Shown here piece after piece: positions 1 to 8,073 of a stretch of 64,000 nucleotides of DNA. This DNA comes from Nocardioides pocheonensis (GTDB lineage: Bacteria > Actinomycetota > Actinomycetes > Propionibacteriales > Nocardioidaceae), in NCBI RefSeq assembly GCF_003725535.1, contig NZ_RJSF01000040.1, positions 773,477 through 837,476 on the forward strand, given 5' to 3'. The translations under genes were made by a program, and so were the position numbers. The notes beneath the pieces are model-generated. The model made no database searches, was not told the origin of the DNA, and saw only the letters and a list, made by a program, of their open reading frames with translations. Every line of letters starts with the position of its first letter. Positions within the stretch are counted from its first letter, which is position 1.

Positions 1-441
1 CTCGTCTCGGTGCTCCGGGTGACGGACGACGCTCCGCTCGCCCCGCAGCCACGCCTGGCGGCGCTGCCGGCGCTCGTCGAGCGCACCACCGCCGAAGGGA
101 CGCCGACCCGCCTGAAGGTGAGCGGCGAAGCCGGCGAGCTGCCCGCGGGGGTGGACCTTGCGCTCTACCGGATCGTCCAGGAGGCCCTCACCAACGTGCG
201 TCGTCATGCGCGCGCCAGTCGCTGCGAGGTCTGCCTGCACTACGGCCCCGACGCGGTCAGCGTCGAGGTCGTGGACGACGGCCCCGGGGGAGCCGACGAC
301 ACCAGTGGCTCAGGGCACGGGCTGATCGGCATGCGCGAGCGAGCCGATCTGTACGGCGGGGAGCTGGTCGCCGGGCCGATGCCCTCGGGAGGCTTCGCCG
401 TGCGGGCGACCCTGCCGCTGTCCCCGACGAGCGGACGGTGA
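1..441 (+). CDS. Sensor histidine kinase, C-terminal part (5' end outside window)
   Basis: Only the last 146 or so residues are present and the reading frame is open to the left edge of the window. The segment ALYRIVQEALTNVRRHA is the N-box of the HATPase domain in NarL/DesK-type kinases, followed by the ATP-lid glycine motifs VVDDGPGG and GHGLIGMRERA. These kinases autophosphorylate a histidine in a HisKA_3 domain, which would lie upstream of the window. The gene ends 7 bases before the response regulator at 449, so the two form a typical kinase-regulator operon. The signal sensed cannot be judged because the input domain is missing. Confidence 0.9.
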   Translation, partial: LVSVLRVTDDAPLAPQPRLAALPALVERTTAEGTPTRLKVSGEAGELPAGVDLALYRIVQEALTNVRRHARASRCEVCLHYGPDAVSVEVVDDGPGGADDTSGSGHGLIGMRERADLYGGELVAGPMPSGGFAVRATLPLSPTSGR

Positions 442-448
442 ACCGCCG

Positions 449-1117
449 GTGAGCCTCCGTGTGCTCGTGGTCGACGACCAGGAGCTGGTGCGCGCCGGGT
501 TCCGGATGATCCTCGAGCGCAGCGGACTGGAGGTCGTGGCCGAGGCAGCCGACGGCGTGGAGGCCGTGCGTCTCGCCCACGACCTCGCCCCCGACGTGGT
601 GCTCATGGACGTGCGGATGCCGCGGATGGACGGCATCGAGGCGACCCGCCAGATCGTCGCCCGACGACCGGAGACGCGGGTCGTCGCGCTGACGACGTTC
701 GACCTCGACGAGTACGTCTACGAGGCGGTGCGGGCCGGCGCCAGCGGGTTCCTGCTCAAGGACATCTCGCCCGCCGACCTCGTGCACGCGGTCGGCGTCG
801 TCGCGCGAGGCGATGCCCTCCTGGCCCCCGCCCTGACGCGTCGGTTGCTCGACCGGTACGTCGCCCGGCCGCTGCCGGGCTCCCGGCCCGACCCGCTGGC
901 CGCGGCGACGGACCGCGAGGTCGACGTGCTGCGCCTGGTCGCGCAGGGCCGCTCCAACGGGGAGATCGCGGGCGAGCTGTTCCTGAGCGAGGCGACCGTC
1001 AAGACGTACGTCTCGCGGCTGCTGACCAAGCTCGACCTGCGCGACCGGGTGCAGCTGACCGTGCTCGCGTACCGGTGCGGGCTCGTCGCGCCGGAGGACG
1101 GAGCCGCGGGTCACTAG
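449..1117 (+). CDS. NarL/LuxR-family response regulator
   Basis: The 222-residue protein has an N-terminal receiver domain with acidic pair D9/D10 and phospho-acceptor D54 in VVLMDVRMP. A C-terminal LuxR-type helix-turn-helix follows (TDREVDVLRLVAQGRSNGEI, then SEATVKTYVSRLLTKL). The length is normal for the family. The GTG start is chosen because it places the first beta strand LRVLVVDDQ right after the initiator. It is the cognate regulator of the kinase ending at 441. Target genes are unknown. Confidence 0.93.
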   Translation: MSLRVLVVDDQELVRAGFRMILERSGLEVVAEAADGVEAVRLAHDLAPDVVLMDVRMPRMDGIEATRQIVARRPETRVVALTTFDLDEYVYEAVRAGASGFLLKDISPADLVHAVGVVARGDALLAPALTRRLLDRYVARPLPGSRPDPLAAATDREVDVLRLVAQGRSNGEIAGELFLSEATVKTYVSRLLTKLDLRDRVQLTVLAYRCGLVAPEDGAAGH

Positions 1118-1126
1118 GCTCGTGGA

Positions 1127-1813
1127 ATGCACCCGCCGACGTGGCTCACGGCGTTCCTCGACCTCCCGGCCGACGAGTTCGACGCGGCCGTCGCGTTCTG
1201 GCAGGCGGTGACCGGCTACTCGCTGTCGGCGTACCGCGGCGAGCGCGAGGAGTTCGCGACGCTGCTTCCCGCGGCGGGCGACGCCTTCCTGCGCGTGCAG
1301 AGCGTCGAGTCCGGGCCGGCGGGCGTGCACCTCGACCTGCATGCCCCGGACCAGGTGTTCGAGGTACGCCGGTCGCCCGGCGGCCTTGCGTACTGCCTCG
1401 TGTCCGGCACGGAGTCCGAGCGGCCCGCGCCGACCACCTGGGAGGACGGCAACCGCTCGCAGGTCGACCAGGTGTGCATCGACATCCCGCCGGCGCTCTG
1501 GGACGACGAGTGCGCGTTCTGGGCGTCGGCGACCGGCTGGGAGCTGGTCCAGGGTGGCCGGCCGGAGTTCCGGAGGCTGCGGCGGCCGGCCCGTCAGCCG
1601 CTGAACATCCTGCTGCAGCGGCTCGACGAGCCGGACGGCCCGGTGCGGGCCCATCTCGACCTGTCGGCCGACGACCGCGCGGCGGAGGTGCGCCGGCACG
1701 AACGGCTCGGCGCGCAGGTCGATCGGGTCCACGAGGGCTGGACGGTGATGCGGCCGCCCGCCGGTCCGGTCTACTGCGTCACCGGTCGCGTGCCGTCGGC
1801 CGACCCGACCTGA
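1127..1813 (+). CDS. Glyoxalase/VOC-superfamily protein, two-domain
   Basis: This 228-residue protein has two similar halves, each with the pattern of a vicinal-oxygen-chelate fold: a start like TWLTAFLDLPADEFDAAVAFWQAVTGYSLS is echoed by VDQVCIDIPPALWDDECAFWASATGWELV, and each half ends with a histidine-containing strand (GVHLDLHAP; RAHLDLSADD). Such duplicated VOC proteins are common in actinobacteria, and their substrates are mostly unknown. It follows the response regulator by 9 bases and may be co-transcribed. Its 3' end overlaps the convergent DUF402 gene by about 35 bases. No enzymatic activity can be assigned. Confidence 0.8.
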   Translation: MHPPTWLTAFLDLPADEFDAAVAFWQAVTGYSLSAYRGEREEFATLLPAAGDAFLRVQSVESGPAGVHLDLHAPDQVFEVRRSPGGLAYCLVSGTESERPAPTTWEDGNRSQVDQVCIDIPPALWDDECAFWASATGWELVQGGRPEFRRLRRPARQPLNILLQRLDEPDGPVRAHLDLSADDRAAEVRRHERLGAQVDRVHEGWTVMRPPAGPVYCVTGRVPSADPT

Positions 1814-2321
1814 GCCGCGCTATCCAGTCGAGGTGCACGCCGGCGAACGGTCCGGTCAGGTCGGTGACCGCCTGGAGCACCTGCGCACAGCTCGCCTCGG
1901 CCGCGGCGATCACGTCGGCGGGGTAGCCGAGCGAGTGCTGGTGCTCGGCGAACTCGTCCTCGTCGTCGACCCACACTCGTCCGTCGGGATCGCGGATCAC
2001 GTCCAGGTCGAGGTCGACCGTGCGCACGGACGCGTCCGCCTCCGACCACGTCGACGGTGTGCTGATGTCCACGTAGACGTCGACCGGCCGGTCGGCGTCG
2101 TCGCCGTACATCGTCGCCACCCACCAGGCGTCGTGGGGAACCAGCACGACGTGGTCGCACCAGGCATGGAAGCCGCGCTCGGGCCGGGAGAGCCACGTGC
2201 CGGCCGGTACGCCGACCCAGTGCCCGTGCCCGTCGACCCCGAGCCGCACCGCGTCGAACTCCCAGTGCGGAAGGTCGGGCCACTTGCGGGTCAGCACGCG
2301 CACGGTGCGCCGGTCGGTCAC
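1779..2321 (-). CDS. DUF402 domain protein
   Basis: A 180-residue product if read from the GTG at 2321; an upstream in-frame ATG at 2381 would add 20 residues of unlikely sequence (MGRLRRCTDEGPLLRPYRCG). DUF402 features are visible: the strand PHWEFDAVRLGVDGHGHWVG, the central TMYGDDADRPVDVYVDIS with catalytic-type acidic residues, and VRTVDLDLDVIRDPDGRVWVDDEDEF. Characterised DUF402/FomD-like proteins are metal-dependent nucleoside di- or triphosphate phosphohydrolases, so a phosphohydrolase role is plausible but inferred. The 3' end overlaps the VOC gene tail to tail. Confidence 0.82.
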   Translation of the reverse strand: MTDRRTVRVLTRKWPDLPHWEFDAVRLGVDGHGHWVGVPAGTWLSRPERGFHAWCDHVVLVPHDAWWVATMYGDDADRPVDVYVDISTPSTWSEADASVRTVDLDLDVIRDPDGRVWVDDEDEFAEHQHSLGYPADVIAAAEASCAQVLQAVTDLTGPFAGVHLDWIARLRSGRPTARDR

Positions 2322-2352
2322 GCCGCAACGATACGGACGCAGGAGGGGGCCC

Positions 2353-3390
2353 TCATCGGTGCACCTCCGGAGACGTCCCACCCGAGCGGAGCCGCTCGAG
2401 GATCGCGTCCGGCAGGAGCGCCCGCGCCAGCGCCAGCCGCCGAGGAGCAGAGGTCATCGCGAGGAAGACGACGTCGCCGTGGACGTCCACGGCGCGGACC
2501 TCGTCGAACCGGATGTCCCGGGTCCAGCGCGCGGTCCGCGAGACGAGCCGGTCGTCGAGCGTCTCGATGCTCGCGACCGATCCGCTCGGCGTCGCGCGTG
2601 CCATGGCCTCGCGCGTGCGCAGGTAGGCGACCGTCACGGCGATCAGGGCGAGTGCGGGACCCACCGCGAGCCACAGGGGCCCGGCGGCGTGCGCTGCCAC
2701 GCCCGCGACCAGCAAGGCCAGACCCAGCCGCGCCCAGAACCGTGGCGAGCGGAGCGTGGCCCGGACGCTCACGGCGGCGACGTGTGCTGCCCACCCCTCG
2801 GGGACGACCAGGTCCCGCACGGGTCCGGTCGGCGCCGGGGACCAGGCGGGTGGCCTGGCGCCGGCCGCGCGTGCCTCCAGGGTCTCGACCGCCTGGTCCG
2901 GCAACAGGCTCGCCGGCAGCACCTCGACGAACGGTCGTGCCCGTACGACGACCCAGCGCGTGTGCTCGTACCGACGCACCCGACGGACGCGGTCGTAGGG
3001 AACCGTCCGTGTGCTGGCCGGACGGGTGAGCACCAAGGCGTCCTGTTCGAGCCGAACTTCCGTGACCGATCCGGTGGGGAAAAGGCGTCGCATGCGGGCG
3101 CGGCTCACGGCTCGGCCGATGATCATGCCGACCAGGCCGGCGATGACCGTCACCAATGCCATGACCACTCCCGAGAGGAGGGAGAGCAGCACGACTTCGC
3201 CCGGGTGGTACGGCAGTGATGCACGGTTGGCGCCGAGGAGAAGGGTGGACCCGAGTCCGAAGCCGACAAACGCCGTCGCACTCCAGGCGAGTGGACGGTT
3301 GACCCGCGCCATGGTGTCCCGGTCCAGGACAGTCGGCATCTGACCGTCGGAGACGTAGCGGTAGGTGACAGGCGTCCCGGGATCCGTCAT
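2353..3390 (-). CDS. Membrane protein of unknown function
   Basis: A 345-residue product from the ATG at 3390 (MTDPGTPVTYRYVS). The open frame runs back to 3579, but that extension translates an inverted repeat (PWLGSTTPWL) and is rejected. Two pairs of hydrophobic helices are visible, near residues 33-90 (AFVGFGLGSTLLLG; VVLLSLLSGVVMALVTVIAGLVGMIIG) and 225-265 (FWARLGLALLVAGVAAHAAG; WLAVGPALALIAVTVAYL). Each is followed by a beta-rich cytoplasmic segment that could be a PH-like or YcxB-like fold. The two halves look like a tandem duplication. No catalytic motif was seen. Confidence 0.65.
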   Translation of the reverse strand: MTDPGTPVTYRYVSDGQMPTVLDRDTMARVNRPLAWSATAFVGFGLGSTLLLGANRASLPYHPGEVVLLSLLSGVVMALVTVIAGLVGMIIGRAVSRARMRRLFPTGSVTEVRLEQDALVLTRPASTRTVPYDRVRRVRRYEHTRWVVVRARPFVEVLPASLLPDQAVETLEARAAGARPPAWSPAPTGPVRDLVVPEGWAAHVAAVSVRATLRSPRFWARLGLALLVAGVAAHAAGPLWLAVGPALALIAVTVAYLRTREAMARATPSGSVASIETLDDRLVSRTARWTRDIRFDEVRAVDVHGDVVFLAMTSAPRRLALARALLPDAILERLRSGGTSPEVHR

Positions 3391-3498
3391 CGGCCGATCG
3401 TAGGCGCGAACGATCAGCCGGTCGGGCGAATCCCGGATCGAACCGGACCCGCAGACGAGCCCGGACCCTGCGCCACCTGGGCGGCGTCGGGCTCTGGT

Positions 3499-3608
3499 GG
3501 TTTCGGCAGGCTCAACCATCCGGGTGGTCGAGGCCAACCACGGGGTGGTTGAGCCCAACCACGGGGTGGTCGAGCCCAACCACGGGGGTGGTTGAGCCTG
3601 CCGAAACC
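3499..3608. repeat. Dispersed inverted repeat with internal tandem units
   Basis: Perfect 20-base terminal inverted repeats (GGTTTCGGCAGGCTCAACCA at 3499-3518; its complement at 3589-3608) enclose about 70 bases made of roughly 23-base units of the form aaccacggggtggttgagccc, repeated about three times. A shorter relative lies at 26885-26968. It sits just past the stop codon of the short-chain dehydrogenase and could act as a terminator or RNA-stabilising hairpin for that operon. Confidence 0.85.
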
Positions 3609-3609
3609 C

Positions 3610-4461
3610 TCAGACGGACTTGTGCGGGATCACCCGTCCGGCGATGCGCGCCACGACGTCCTGGTAGCGCGAGCCGGTGAACTTGGCGAAGTGGTGGATC
3701 AGGTGGGCGTCCATGCCGACCAGCTGGCGGGCCTTCCCGGCGGCGGCGGCGTCGAGGATGATGCGCGCTGCCTTGTCCGCGGGCATCCGGGCCAGCTTCT
3801 CGTCGAAGAGCCGGTCGATCGCGGTGGCGTCCTGGCCCTTGGTCTTCCGGCCGTTGCGGGCGATGCCGGTCTTGATGCCACCCGGGTGGATGCAGGTGAC
3901 CGTCACCGGGTGTCCGTTGATCAGCATCTCCTCGCGGAGCGCCTCGGTGAAGCCGCGGACGGCGTACTTGGTCGCGTTGTACGCCGTCTGGCCCGGCATC
4001 GAGATCAGCCCGAAGAGCGAGGAGATGTTGACCACCGCACCGTCGCCCGACGCGATCAGGTGGGGCAGGAACTCCTTGGTGCCGTTCACGACACCGAGGA
4101 AGTTCACGCCGACGATCCAGTCGAAGTCGGTGTACTCCATGTCCTCGAAGTCGCCGGTCACCGTCACCCCGGCGTTGTTCACGATCATGTTGACCCGGCC
4201 GAACTGCTCGGCGACCGCGGTCGCGTAAGCGGCCATCGCGGCGCGGTCGGAGACGTCGAGCACGTCGCTGCGCAGCTCGCGCACGCCGGCCGCCTTGACC
4301 AGGTCGACGGTCTCGGCGAGACCCTCGGGGTTCCAGTCGGAGATCGCGACCACGGCGCCGCGCGTGGCGGCGAGGATCGCCATCTCCCGGCCCATGCCCG
4401 AGCCGGCGCCGGTGATCACGACGACCTTGTCGTCCAGGGACTTCTTCGACGCTGCGCTCAT
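3610..4461 (-). CDS. Short-chain dehydrogenase/reductase (SDR)
   Basis: A 283-residue classical SDR. The NAD(P)-binding motif ITGAGSGMGREMA is near residue 16, the NNAG motif near residue 93 and the catalytic YxxxK (AYNATKYAVRG) near residue 162, with the catalytic serine in VNISSLFGL. The long C-terminal region (about residues 205-283) is typical of SDRs that travel with flavin monooxygenases. The ATG at 4461 overlaps the stop codon of the upstream monooxygenase (ATGA), so the two are translationally coupled and probably act in one catabolic pathway. The substrate is unknown; an alcohol or ketone related to the partner enzyme is the best guess. Confidence 0.93.
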   Translation of the reverse strand: MSAASKKSLDDKVVVITGAGSGMGREMAILAATRGAVVAISDWNPEGLAETVDLVKAAGVRELRSDVLDVSDRAAMAAYATAVAEQFGRVNMIVNNAGVTVTGDFEDMEYTDFDWIVGVNFLGVVNGTKEFLPHLIASGDGAVVNISSLFGLISMPGQTAYNATKYAVRGFTEALREEMLINGHPVTVTCIHPGGIKTGIARNGRKTKGQDATAIDRLFDEKLARMPADKAARIILDAAAAGKARQLVGMDAHLIHHFAKFTGSRYQDVVARIAGRVIPHKSV

Positions 4462-6005
4462 GACGCGATCTGCTCCTTGGTGGCGGGGGCGTCGGACGCG
4501 GTCGTCACGACGTACTTCTCGAGGTCGAAGCGGCGCAGCAGCGCGCGGAAGGCGAACGTCGAGCGCGGCCACAGCGTGGTGTTGCGGCCGTGCTCGTCGA
4601 GGTACCAGCTGGCGCAGCCTCCGGTGCTCCAGACCGTACGCCGCATCCGCCGCTGCAGATCGGCGTTCCAGGCTGCCTGCGCCTGCGGGGTGGGCTCCAC
4701 CGCGACGATGTCGCGCTGCTTCATCTGCTCGAGCGCCGAGAGGATGTAGGCGATCTGGCTCTCGATGATGAACACCATGCTCGAGTGGCCGAGCCCGGTG
4801 TTGGCGCCGACGATCTGGAAGAGGTTCGGGAAGCCCGCCGTCGTGGTGCCCTTGTACGACGCCATGCCGTGCTCGGCCCACACGTCGGCAAGGGTCCGGC
4901 CGTCGCGACCCTTGACGTGGTGGGCGATCGGCTGGTCGGTCGTGTAGAAGCCGGTGGCCACGATCAGGCAGTCGATCTCGCGCTCCGTGCCGTCCGCGGT
5001 CACGACGCCGGTGGGCGTGACCTCGACGATGCCGTCGGTGACCAGGTCCACGTTGTCGCGGTCGAGGGCGGGGTAGTACGTGTTCGAGATCAGGATCCGC
5101 TTGCACCCGATCTGGTAGTGCGGCGTGACCGCCTCGCGCAGCGCGGGGTCGGAGATGCCCTTGGCGATGTTCGCCAGGCCCATGGCCCGTGCCGGTGCGG
5201 CGAGCTTCGGCTGGAGCGTGAAGCCCGGCACGTAGGCCTCGCGACCCCAGTAGATCGCCCTGCGGTAGGCCTTCTGCACGAACGGCAGGTGGCGGAACGC
5301 CAGCCGCTCCAGCCGGGTGTAGGTGCGGTCGTTGCGGGGGATGACCCACGGCGCGGTCCGCTGGTAGACGTCGAGGTGAGCGACCTTCGGCGCGATCTCG
5401 GGCACGATCTGGATCGCCGAGGCGCCGGTGCCGATCACCGCGACCCGCTTGCCGGTGAGGTCGTAGTCGTGGTTCCAGCGCGCGGAGTGGAAGATCTCGC
5501 CGGTGAACTCCTCGATGCCCTTGATCTCCGGCAGCTTCGGCTCGGAGAGCCCGCCCGAGCCGCTGATCAGGACGTCGGCGGTCACCGTGCCGGCGCTGGT
5601 CGTCACCTGCCAGACCCGGTCCTGCTCGTCCCAGCTCGCGTCCTCGACCGTGACGCCGAACCGGAACCGGTCGAGCACGCCGGACTCCTCGGCAACCCGC
5701 TGGAGGTAGGCGTGGATCTCCGGCTGCGGCGAGAACGACCGGGACCACTCGGTGTTGGGGGCGAAGGAGAAGGAGTACAGCTGGCTCGGCACGTCGCACG
5801 CCGCGCCCGGATAGGTGTTGTCGCGCCAGGTGCCGCCGACGCTGTCACCCTTGTCGACGACCAGGAAGTCGCGCTCCCCGGCCTCGTCGAGCTTGATCGC
5901 GGCCCCGAGCCCGGCGAAGCCGGCACCGAGGACGAAGATCCGGACCCGGTCGGGGAGGGAGGGGGTCTGCGCGGCGCGCTCGCCGGCGGAGGTCGTCGTG
6001 GCCAT
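4458..6005 (-). CDS. Flavin-containing monooxygenase, Baeyer-Villiger type
   Basis: 515 residues, the usual size for single-component FAD/NADPH monooxygenases. The FAD-binding Rossmann motif VLGAGFAGLGAA is near residue 26 and the NADPH-binding motif VIGTGASAIQ near 189. Between them is the Baeyer-Villiger fingerprint FTGEIFHSARWNHD (FxGxxxHxxxW). The segment GGTWRDNTYPGAACDVPS is also typical. Such enzymes insert oxygen beside a ketone to give an ester or lactone. It is the first gene of an operon with the SDR, and divergent from a TetR regulator 71 bases away that probably controls it. The natural substrate cannot be read from the sequence. Confidence 0.93.
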   Translation of the reverse strand: MATTTSAGERAAQTPSLPDRVRIFVLGAGFAGLGAAIKLDEAGERDFLVVDKGDSVGGTWRDNTYPGAACDVPSQLYSFSFAPNTEWSRSFSPQPEIHAYLQRVAEESGVLDRFRFGVTVEDASWDEQDRVWQVTTSAGTVTADVLISGSGGLSEPKLPEIKGIEEFTGEIFHSARWNHDYDLTGKRVAVIGTGASAIQIVPEIAPKVAHLDVYQRTAPWVIPRNDRTYTRLERLAFRHLPFVQKAYRRAIYWGREAYVPGFTLQPKLAAPARAMGLANIAKGISDPALREAVTPHYQIGCKRILISNTYYPALDRDNVDLVTDGIVEVTPTGVVTADGTEREIDCLIVATGFYTTDQPIAHHVKGRDGRTLADVWAEHGMASYKGTTTAGFPNLFQIVGANTGLGHSSMVFIIESQIAYILSALEQMKQRDIVAVEPTPQAQAAWNADLQRRMRRTVWSTGGCASWYLDEHGRNTTLWPRSTFAFRALLRRFDLEKYVVTTASDAPATKEQIAS

Positions 6006-6034
6006 GGGCAGAACCCTAGCCGCTGTTGAACAGA

Positions 6035-6054
6035 CGTCAATAGCGTTGTTGACG
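6035..6054. promoter_or_regulatory. Inverted repeat, candidate TetR operator
   Basis: CGTCAATAGCGTTGTTGACG has 6-base inverted arms (CGTCAA/TTGACG) around 8 bases. It lies midway in the 71-base gap between the divergent monooxygenase and TetR genes, where an autoregulatory operator would be expected. The surrounding bases (ttgaacagacgtcaa) add partial dyad symmetry. Binding is inferred from position and symmetry only. Confidence 0.5.
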
Positions 6055-6076
6055 GCAATTCAGTAATCTGGCGCAC

Positions 6077-6682
6077 ATGACCACGCCGTCGACCGGCCGG
6101 GTGCGGATGTCCCCGGAGAGCCGCCGCGAGCAGCTGCTCGATCTCGGCACGCGGCTGCTCGCCACCCGGACCCTCGACGAGGTCTCGATCGAGCTGCTCG
6201 CCGAGGAGGCCGGCATCTCGCGGGGGCTGCTGTACCACTACTTCGGCAACAAGCAGGAGTTCCACGCGGCGGTCGTGCGCCGTGCGGTCGAGGACATCTA
6301 CGCGATCACGGCGCCCCGCGGCATCGAGGACCCGCTCGAGCAGCTCGCGGTCTCCCTGGGCGCGTACGTCGACTACGTCAAGGAGAACTACACCGGCTAC
6401 GTCTCGCTGATCCGCGCGGCCGCCGGGGGCAACGAGGAGCTGCGCGCGATCTACCAGCAGGCACGGCGGGCGCTGACCGACCGGATCTTCGAGATCGCGG
6501 GGGCCGAGCAGCTCGCGGAGCTCGGCGTGGTCGACTCCGCCGCCACCCGCCTGCTGGTCGACGGGTGGGCGGCGTTGGTCGAGAACGTCGTGGTCGCCTG
6601 GGTCGAGGACCCCGCCGGCCTGTCGCGCGACGAGCTCCTCCAGCGGCTCGCGCTCGTGCTGCCGGCGATCGTCACCCGCTGA
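6077..6682 (+). CDS. TetR-family transcriptional regulator
   Basis: 201 residues. An N-terminal TetR helix-turn-helix is visible at about residues 14-60 (SRREQLLDLGTRLLAT, then VSIELLAEEAGISRGLLYHY and FGNKQEFHAAVVRRA). The remaining helical part would be the ligand-binding and dimerisation domain. The gene is divergent from the monooxygenase-SDR operon and likely represses it until a pathway compound binds. The ATG start at 6077 is supported by the normal N-terminal length before the HTH. Confidence 0.93.
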   Translation: MTTPSTGRVRMSPESRREQLLDLGTRLLATRTLDEVSIELLAEEAGISRGLLYHYFGNKQEFHAAVVRRAVEDIYAITAPRGIEDPLEQLAVSLGAYVDYVKENYTGYVSLIRAAAGGNEELRAIYQQARRALTDRIFEIAGAEQLAELGVVDSAATRLLVDGWAALVENVVVAWVEDPAGLSRDELLQRLALVLPAIVTR

Positions 6683-6850
6683 CCGCAGCGGGTTTCGACC
6701 CGCCCCTCGCAACGTCGCGGCTCGGGTTTCGACCCGCCCTTGCGGGTTCGCGACCTCCCTTCGAGGCTCGCTGCGCTCGCACCTCAGGACGAGCACCCAG
6801 GCTCGCTCTACCTCCTCGCGTCGCGACCTTGCTCGTGCCTCGCAGTGTCG
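6683..6850. repeat. REP-like intergenic repeat, overlapping the end of the next gene
   Basis: Between the TetR gene and the convergent glycosyltransferase lie two copies of cgggtttcgacccgccc and two of cgc(a)a/gtgtcgcggctcgg, plus a segment rich in gaggctcgctgcgctcg. These self-complementary GC-rich units resemble dispersed repeats in actinobacterial genomes. The last codons of the glycosyltransferase (6808 onward) lie inside this repeat, suggesting the repeat supplied a new C-terminus. It may also act as a bidirectional terminator. Confidence 0.6.
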
Positions 6851-8073
6851 CGGCTCGGACGGACGAAGATCCACGCCTTCATCGCCACGAACCGCAGCAC
6901 GGTGACGAGCAGGTTGGCGCCGGTCAGGGCGACCACCTCCAGCGTGGGGTGGGTCCGCGGCATCGCCCACAGCACCGCGCTGGTGAAGCCGAGGCCGAGC
7001 GCGAAGACCGCCAAGCCCTGGAGCTGGTGGCGCAGGCGGCCCTCGGGGCCCTGGACGCCGAAGCTCCACCGGCGGTTGGCCGCGGTGTTCGCCACGGCCG
7101 TCAACAGGAGCGCCAGCAGGTTGGCCTCCATCGCGCCGGTGACCTGGCGCAGGCCGAGGTAGAGCGCGGCGTACGCGATCGTGGAGAGCACGCCGACCAC
7201 GAGGAACATCGCGACCTGGAGGCCGAGGCGGCCGGTGCCGGCCTCGGCCGAGACCCGGCCGAGGCGCTCGCCGACCTCGCGCAGCGGCAGCCGGCCTCGG
7301 GCGAGGCTCGCGCCGAGGCGCACGACGCCGCGCAGGTCGTCCAGGGCCGTGCGGACGATGTCGACCCGGCTGTCGGGGTCGTCGACCCAGTCGACCGGCA
7401 CCTCGTGGATCCGGAGGCCGGCGCGCTCGGCCACCGTGAGCAGCTCGGTGTCGAAGAACCACTGCTGGTCGTGCACCAGGGGCAGCAGCTCGCGTGCGGC
7501 GTCGCGCCGGATCGCCTTGAAGCCGCACTGGGCGTCGCTGAAGCCGACCCGCAGCGTCCGGCGCAGGATGAGGTTGTAGCTGCGCGAGATGAGCTCCCGC
7601 TTCAGCCCGCGCTGCACCCGCGACGAGCCGGCCAGGCGCGACCCGATCGCGAGGTCGGAGTGCCCGCTGATCAGCGGAGCCACCAGCGGCAGCAGGGCGT
7701 CGAGGTCGGTGGAGAGGTCGACGTCCATGTAGACCAGCACGTCGCTGCCCGACCGGCCCCACGCCTGCTTGAGCGCGCGTCCGCGGCCCTTCTCGGCGAG
7801 GTGCTCGACGCGGACCTCGGGGTGCTCGTGGCTGAGCCGGCGGGCGATCACCGAGGTCTGGTCGGTCGACGCGTTGTCCGCGATCGTCACCCGGTAGGTC
7901 CACGGGAGCCGGTCGAGGGCGTCCAGCACCCGGCGTACCGAGGCGGCGAGCTGGGCCTCCTCGTTGTGCACCGGGATCACCACGTCGATGACCGGCGGGG
8001 CGATCCCCGTGGCCGCGGCTGCCCGGGCGCCCGACGGCTCGGGCAGCGGGGTGGGGTCGGCGACGGCGCTCAT
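6808..8073 (-). CDS. GT2 glycosyltransferase fused to GtrA-like membrane domain
   Basis: 421 residues. The N-terminal GT2 domain (about residues 28-260) resembles dolichol-phosphate sugar synthases: VIDVVIPVHNEEAQL, then DNASTDQTSV, and the metal-binding DVDLSTDLDALL. The C-terminal part (about residues 285-405) has four hydrophobic helices typical of GtrA. Enzymes of this design load a sugar on polyprenyl phosphate and help move it across the membrane. The ATG at 8073 overlaps the stop of the transferase upstream (ATGA), so the lipid-linked sugar is probably the donor for that partner. The tail RPSRDTARHEQGRDARR is encoded by a repeat and is likely not conserved. Confidence 0.9.
   Translation of the reverse strand: MSAVADPTPLPEPSGARAAAATGIAPPVIDVVIPVHNEEAQLAASVRRVLDALDRLPWTYRVTIADNASTDQTSVIARRLSHEHPEVRVEHLAEKGRGRALKQAWGRSGSDVLVYMDVDLSTDLDALLPLVAPLISGHSDLAIGSRLAGSSRVQRGLKRELISRSYNLILRRTLRVGFSDAQCGFKAIRRDAARELLPLVHDQQWFFDTELLTVAERAGLRIHEVPVDWVDDPDSRVDIVRTALDDLRGVVRLGASLARGRLPLREVGERLGRVSAEAGTGRLGLQVAMFLVVGVLSTIAYAALYLGLRQVTGAMEANLLALLLTAVANTAANRRWSFGVQGPEGRLRHQLQGLAVFALGLGFTSAVLWAMPRTHPTLEVVALTGANLLVTVLRFVAMKAWIFVRPSRDTARHEQGRDARR

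Noticed and set aside
3391-3579. N-terminal extension of the membrane protein gene
   Set aside because: The extension translates an inverted repeat and a low-complexity tract (GSTTPWL twice); the ATG at 3390 gives a normal N-terminus.
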